Made by a program: the position numbers and the translations under genes. DNA of 64,000 bases from Mycolicibacterium brisbanense (GTDB lineage Bacteria; Actinomycetota; Actinomycetes; Mycobacteriales; Mycobacteriaceae), in assembly GCF_001570425.1 (NCBI RefSeq), contig NZ_BCSX01000045.1, forward strand, positions 62,001 to 126,000, written 5' to 3'. Shown here piece after piece: positions 61,265 through 64,000 of the stretch; the first letter of the stretch is position 1; the number at the start of each line of letters is the position of its first letter. Below the pieces are notes generated by a model. It had not been told where the DNA came from. It did not search any database and saw nothing but the letters and a program-made list of their open reading frames with translations.

Positions 61265-61276
61265 GAGGAAATCGCA

Positions 61277-61552
61277 ATGTGTCTCGGAATCCCCGGCCAG
61301 GTGGTCGATTTCGTCGACGCCGAAGCGCACCTGGCCAAGGTCGACGTCAACGGGGTCCGCCGGACCATCAGTGTCCGGCTGCTCGCCGAAGACGATCTGC
61401 GGGTCGGCGACTGGGTGCTGGTGCACGTCGGGTTCGCGATGGCCAAGATCGATGAACGCGAAGCCGCCTTGACCCTCGATCAGGTGCAGAAGATGGGCGA
61501 GAACTACCAGCAGGAGATCGACGCGTTCAACGACTCCGAAATCGAGGTTTGA
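61277..61552 (+). CDS. hypC: hydrogenase assembly chaperone HypC (second copy)
   Basis: 91 residues with MCLGIPGQVVDF, WVLVHVGFAMAKID and a longer helical C-terminus (QKMGENYQQEIDAFNDSE). AGAGGAAA lies before ATG 61277. It is immediately followed by hypD (one base), so this copy is the likely HypD partner for Fe(CN)2CO assembly, while the copy at 55491 may dock on the large subunit. Confidence 0.94.
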   Translation: MCLGIPGQVVDFVDAEAHLAKVDVNGVRRTISVRLLAEDDLRVGDWVLVHVGFAMAKIDEREAALTLDQVQKMGENYQQEIDAFNDSEIEV

Positions 61553-61553
61553 C

Positions 61554-62678
61554 ATGAAGTTCGTCGACGAATTCCGCGATCCGGCCGCCGCGCGGGCCCT
61601 GGTCAAATCGATCACCGAACTGGCCGGCGACGACGAGTTCAAATTCATGGAGGTGTGCGGCGGCCACACGCACACCATCTACAGGCACGGCATCGAACAC
61701 CTCCTGCCGAGTTCCATCGAGTTGGTACACGGGCCGGGCTGCCCGGTGTGTGTCATCCCGATGGGCCGGGTGGACGACGCGATGTGGCTGGCCGAACAGC
61801 CCGGCATCATCTTCACCACGTTCGGCGACATGATGCGCGTGCCCGGCTCACGCGGAAACCTGATCGAAGCCAAGGCCCGTGGCGCCGACGTGCGTTTCGT
61901 CTATTCACCGCTGGACGCTCTCAAGATCGCGCGCGACAACCCCGAGCGGCATGTGGTGTTCTTCGCGGTCGGATTCGAGACCACCGCACCGTCGACGGCC
62001 GTCACGCTTGTGCGAGCCCGCACGCTGGGTGTGCACAACTTCAGCGTGTTCTGCAACCACGTCACGATCGTGCCGCCCATCAAGGCCATCCTCGAATCTC
62101 CAGACCTGAGACTGTCGGGGTTCCTCGGTCCCGGTCACGTCTCCACCGTGGTCGGGCTCCGGCCGTACCGCTTCGTCCCCGCCGTCTACGGCAAGCCGAT
62201 GGTCGTCGCGGGGTTCGAGCCGCTCGACATTCTGGCCTCGGTGCACATGCTGCTGCAGCAGATCCGCGAGGGCCGCTGCGAGGTGGAAAACCAGTACACC
62301 CGCGTGGTTCGGCCCGAGGGCAACATCCAGGCCCTGAAGCTGATGGCGGAGACGTTCGAGCTGCGGCCCCACTTCGAATGGCGCGGCCTCGGCTTCATCT
62401 CACAGAGCGCGTTGAAGATTCACCGCGACTACGCCGAGTACGACGCCGAGCTGGTGTTCGACATGCCCGGGGTGCGCGTGGCCGACCCGAAGGCCTGCCA
62501 GTGCGGGGAGGTGCTCAAGGGCGTCATCAAGCCGTGGGAGTGCAAAGTGTTCGGGACGGCCTGCACACCCGAGACCCCGATCGGCACATGCATGGTGTCG
62601 CCGGAGGGCGCGTGCGCGGCGTACTACAACTTCGGCCGGCTGCACCGCGAGACCGCGCAGCTACTGATCCAGCGCTGA
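61554..62678 (+). CDS. hypD: hydrogenase maturation protein HypD
   Basis: 374 residues. Iron-site motifs CGGHTHTIYRHG and GPGCPVC, a central VVFFAVGFETTAP, FCNHVTIVPPI, and a C-terminal 4Fe-4S Cys set (KACQCGEVL, FGTACTPETPIGTCMVSPEGAC). It holds the iron while CN and CO are added and works with HypC. Last gene of the operon; a small membrane gene follows on the other strand after one base. Confidence 0.96.
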   Translation: MKFVDEFRDPAAARALVKSITELAGDDEFKFMEVCGGHTHTIYRHGIEHLLPSSIELVHGPGCPVCVIPMGRVDDAMWLAEQPGIIFTTFGDMMRVPGSRGNLIEAKARGADVRFVYSPLDALKIARDNPERHVVFFAVGFETTAPSTAVTLVRARTLGVHNFSVFCNHVTIVPPIKAILESPDLRLSGFLGPGHVSTVVGLRPYRFVPAVYGKPMVVAGFEPLDILASVHMLLQQIREGRCEVENQYTRVVRPEGNIQALKLMAETFELRPHFEWRGLGFISQSALKIHRDYAEYDAELVFDMPGVRVADPKACQCGEVLKGVIKPWECKVFGTACTPETPIGTCMVSPEGACAAYYNFGRLHRETAQLLIQR

Positions 62679-62679
62679 T

Positions 62680-62883
62680 TCAGCGACGCCAGTTCGGAAA
62701 GTTGTCGAGGTCCCGCAGCGTCATGACAAAGCCGACCGCGCCGACGGCGATGGCCAGGAAGTACCCGACCGCAGCATGCCATCCACCCAGCGTCGACGCG
62801 ACCAGCCAGCACAACAGAACAGCGGCGATGACCAGCAACACACCGTAGAGCGGCGTGCGTTGAGGATGCTCACCTAGTCGCAT
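62680..62883 (-). CDS. small two-helix membrane protein
   Basis: 67 residues from ATG 62883 (frame open to 62973). Two membrane segments (about 12-31 and 37-56) separated by GGWHAAVG, with a short polar N-terminus (MRLGEHPQRTP) and a RDLDNFPNWRR end. I do not recognise it with certainty. It stands between hypD and the DUF3046 gene, so it could be a remnant of the original recA-adjacent neighbourhood. Confidence 0.65.
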   Translation of the reverse strand: MRLGEHPQRTPLYGVLLVIAAVLLCWLVASTLGGWHAAVGYFLAIAVGAVGFVMTLRDLDNFPNWRR

Positions 62884-62924
62884 AACTCCGGTATACGCGC
62901 ATACGTGAGCTACGTCATACCTCG

Positions 62925-63116
62925 CTACCACTCGTCGCGAGGGACGTCGAAATCGGCGCACAGGGCCCGCCATACATCGCGCGGCTCCACGCCGGCCTCG
63001 ATCGCCTGCGCGGCGGTGCGGCCCATGCTGCTCAGCACGTGATCGACGAGCATGGACCGCCCTCGCATTGAGCCGAACCGGCCGTCGACCAGCTCGTGGA
63101 ATTCCGTCAAGCGCAC
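62925..63116 (-). CDS. DUF3046 family protein (Rv2738c-type)
   Basis: 63 residues from GTG 63116: RLTEFHELVDGRFG, an ASEG-free helical middle (MLVDHVLSSMGRTAAQAIEAG) and RDVWRALCADFDVP at the end. It is a small conserved actinobacterial family next to recA in many species, function unknown. In M. tuberculosis it is adjacent to recA; here the hydrogenase operon separates them. Confidence 0.87.
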   Translation of the reverse strand: MRLTEFHELVDGRFGSMRGRSMLVDHVLSSMGRTAAQAIEAGVEPRDVWRALCADFDVPRDEW

Positions 63117-63125
63117 ACGCCCAAC

Positions 63126-64000
63126 CTACCGAGCGGGTGCCAACGCGTCATGGCACACCCGTACCGGATCTGCCACCTCGCCCACCGATGCCCCGCCCTG
63201 CTGAGCAGCCCGGCGATACGTCGCGGAGCCGAGCACCTCACCGACGGCGGCGATCAACGCGTCGGCGGTCAGCGGTCGTACCAGCTGCGCACTGCCTTGG
63301 CGCACCAGACGATTGGCGATCTCCCACTGATCACCACCGCCGGGCACCACCACCATCGGCACACCGGCCAGCAGAGTCTTGGACACCATGCCGTGACCGC
63401 CCCCGCAGATCACCAGGTCGGCGTGGGTGAGCAGCTCGTCCTGGCGTCCCAGCCCGACCACCGCCCACGGCGGGACATCGACATCGGCCCCGCCGAGCCG
63501 AGACACCACCAGCCGAGCCCCCTCGGGCAGGGTCTCTCCGGGCCGCAGCGAGGCCAGCGCCAGCTCGGCCATCCCCTGGGTGCCGGTGGTTGCGGTCGAC
63601 GGCGCCACGACCACGACGGGGCCCGCACCGTCGGGCACGGTCAGCACCGCGTCGGTCGGCTCGAAGTGCAGCGGCCCCACCACGACGGCCTCCGCCGGCC
63701 AATCCGGACGAGGAACCTCGAGCGCGGGCAGGGTCGCGATCAGCCGGCGCAGTGGTCCGGGATCGGTCGCGGGCAGGCCGATGCCGACCCTGGCCTCGGC
63801 GCGCTGTGCCAGACCCGTCCGCACAGACCGCGCCGTCAGGGCGCGCAACACCGAGTCGCGCAGGCGGCCGCGCAACCCGACGCCCGGTGCCAAACCGCTG
63901 CCCACCGGCGGCAGCCCCTTCGACGGCAAGTACAGCGGATGCGGGTTCAGCTCCACCCACGGAACGCCCAGCAGTTCGGCGGCGAGTCCGCCGCACGCTG
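63126..64000 (-). CDS. MGT-type glycosyltransferase (Rv2739c-type), 5' end missing
   Basis: At least 291 codons; the N-terminus lies beyond the window end. The GT1/MGT C-terminal domain is present: VVVAPSTATTGTQG, then CGGGHGMVSKTLLAGVPMVVVPGGGDQWEIANRL (nucleotide-sugar site; GGHG and D-Q). It transfers a sugar from a nucleotide donor to an unknown acceptor, possibly an envelope lipid or a small metabolite. It ends nine bases before the DUF3046 start on the same strand. Confidence 0.85.
   Translation of the reverse strand, partial: ACGGLAAELLGVPWVELNPHPLYLPSKGLPPVGSGLAPGVGLRGRLRDSVLRALTARSVRTGLAQRAEARVGIGLPATDPGPLRRLIATLPALEVPRPDWPAEAVVVGPLHFEPTDAVLTVPDGAGPVVVVAPSTATTGTQGMAELALASLRPGETLPEGARLVVSRLGGADVDVPPWAVVGLGRQDELLTHADLVICGGGHGMVSKTLLAGVPMVVVPGGGDQWEIANRLVRQGSAQLVRPLTADALIAAVGEVLGSATYRRAAQQGGASVGEVADPVRVCHDALAPAR

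Noticed and set aside
1..64000. CRISPR arrays, insertion sequences, tRNA or rRNA genes
   Set aside because: No spaced repeat arrays, transposase motifs, tRNA cloverleaf or rRNA sequence were recognised by reading both strands.

Overview
The window is high-GC actinobacterial DNA, and its gene content and order point to a fast-growing Mycobacterium (Mycolicibacterium-type). The block from the YihY/BrkB gene through DUF3039, DUF3099, sigB, ideR, DUF4192, sthA, PAC2, nrdR, lexA, fadE20, hflX, dapF, miaA, DUF349, miaB, recX and recA follows the order of the M. tuberculosis Rv2707-Rv2737c region. DUF3046 and a glycosyltransferase (Rv2738c/Rv2739c equivalents) close the window. recA has no intein, and the region contains an extra transporter and a complete hydrogenase operon, which fits a saprophyte rather than M. 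tuberculosis. No rRNA, tRNA, CRISPR array or insertion sequence was seen, and no stretch over 300 bases lacks a gene.

Positions 1-13630 are accessory catabolic DNA. They hold a Baeyer-Villiger monooxygenase (cut by the window start), four short-chain dehydrogenases, three acyl-CoA-dehydrogenase-fold proteins of the HsaA-like monooxygenase type, an IclR regulator, a wax ester synthase/diacylglycerol acyltransferase, an acyl-CoA synthetase, an HSL-type esterase, a RidA protein and a DUF952 protein. The set resembles the mymA and fadD12-lipO neighbourhoods of M. tuberculosis. It suggests oxidation of a cyclic or branched lipid-like ketone followed by CoA activation; the substrate is not readable.

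Positions 13790-47011 are mostly the conserved housekeeping and stress block. Regulatory sites can be read directly: an ECF-type promoter before sigB, a terminator after sigB, SOS boxes before lexA and recA, and a PafBC-type (RecA-independent) promoter before recA. Departures from the M. tuberculosis layout are a predicted lipoprotein serine protease after sthA, a molybdopterin (BisC-like) reductase and a secreted PE-PPE-domain hydrolase between fadE20 and hflX, and a Glu-type amino-acid ABC transporter between miaB and recX whose binding protein and first permease are fused in one reading frame.

Positions 47207-62678 form one tightly packed, translationally coupled operon divergent from recA. 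It encodes a group 1h (actinobacterial, high-affinity) [NiFe]-hydrogenase: HypA, HypB, small and large subunits, a NifU/Rieske-like protein, three conserved accessory proteins without known function, a 39-residue membrane peptide, a maturation protease, HypC, HypF, a DUF6390 protein, an SIS-HypC-like fusion, a second SIS protein, HypE, a second HypC and HypD. The structural and maturation genes explain H2 oxidation and Ni-Fe(CN)2CO assembly. The accessory proteins are the least explained and most interesting part of the window. The small subunit replaces one proximal-cluster cysteine by aspartate, as in known group 1h enzymes. The operon sits exactly where M. tuberculosis has recA next to Rv2738c.
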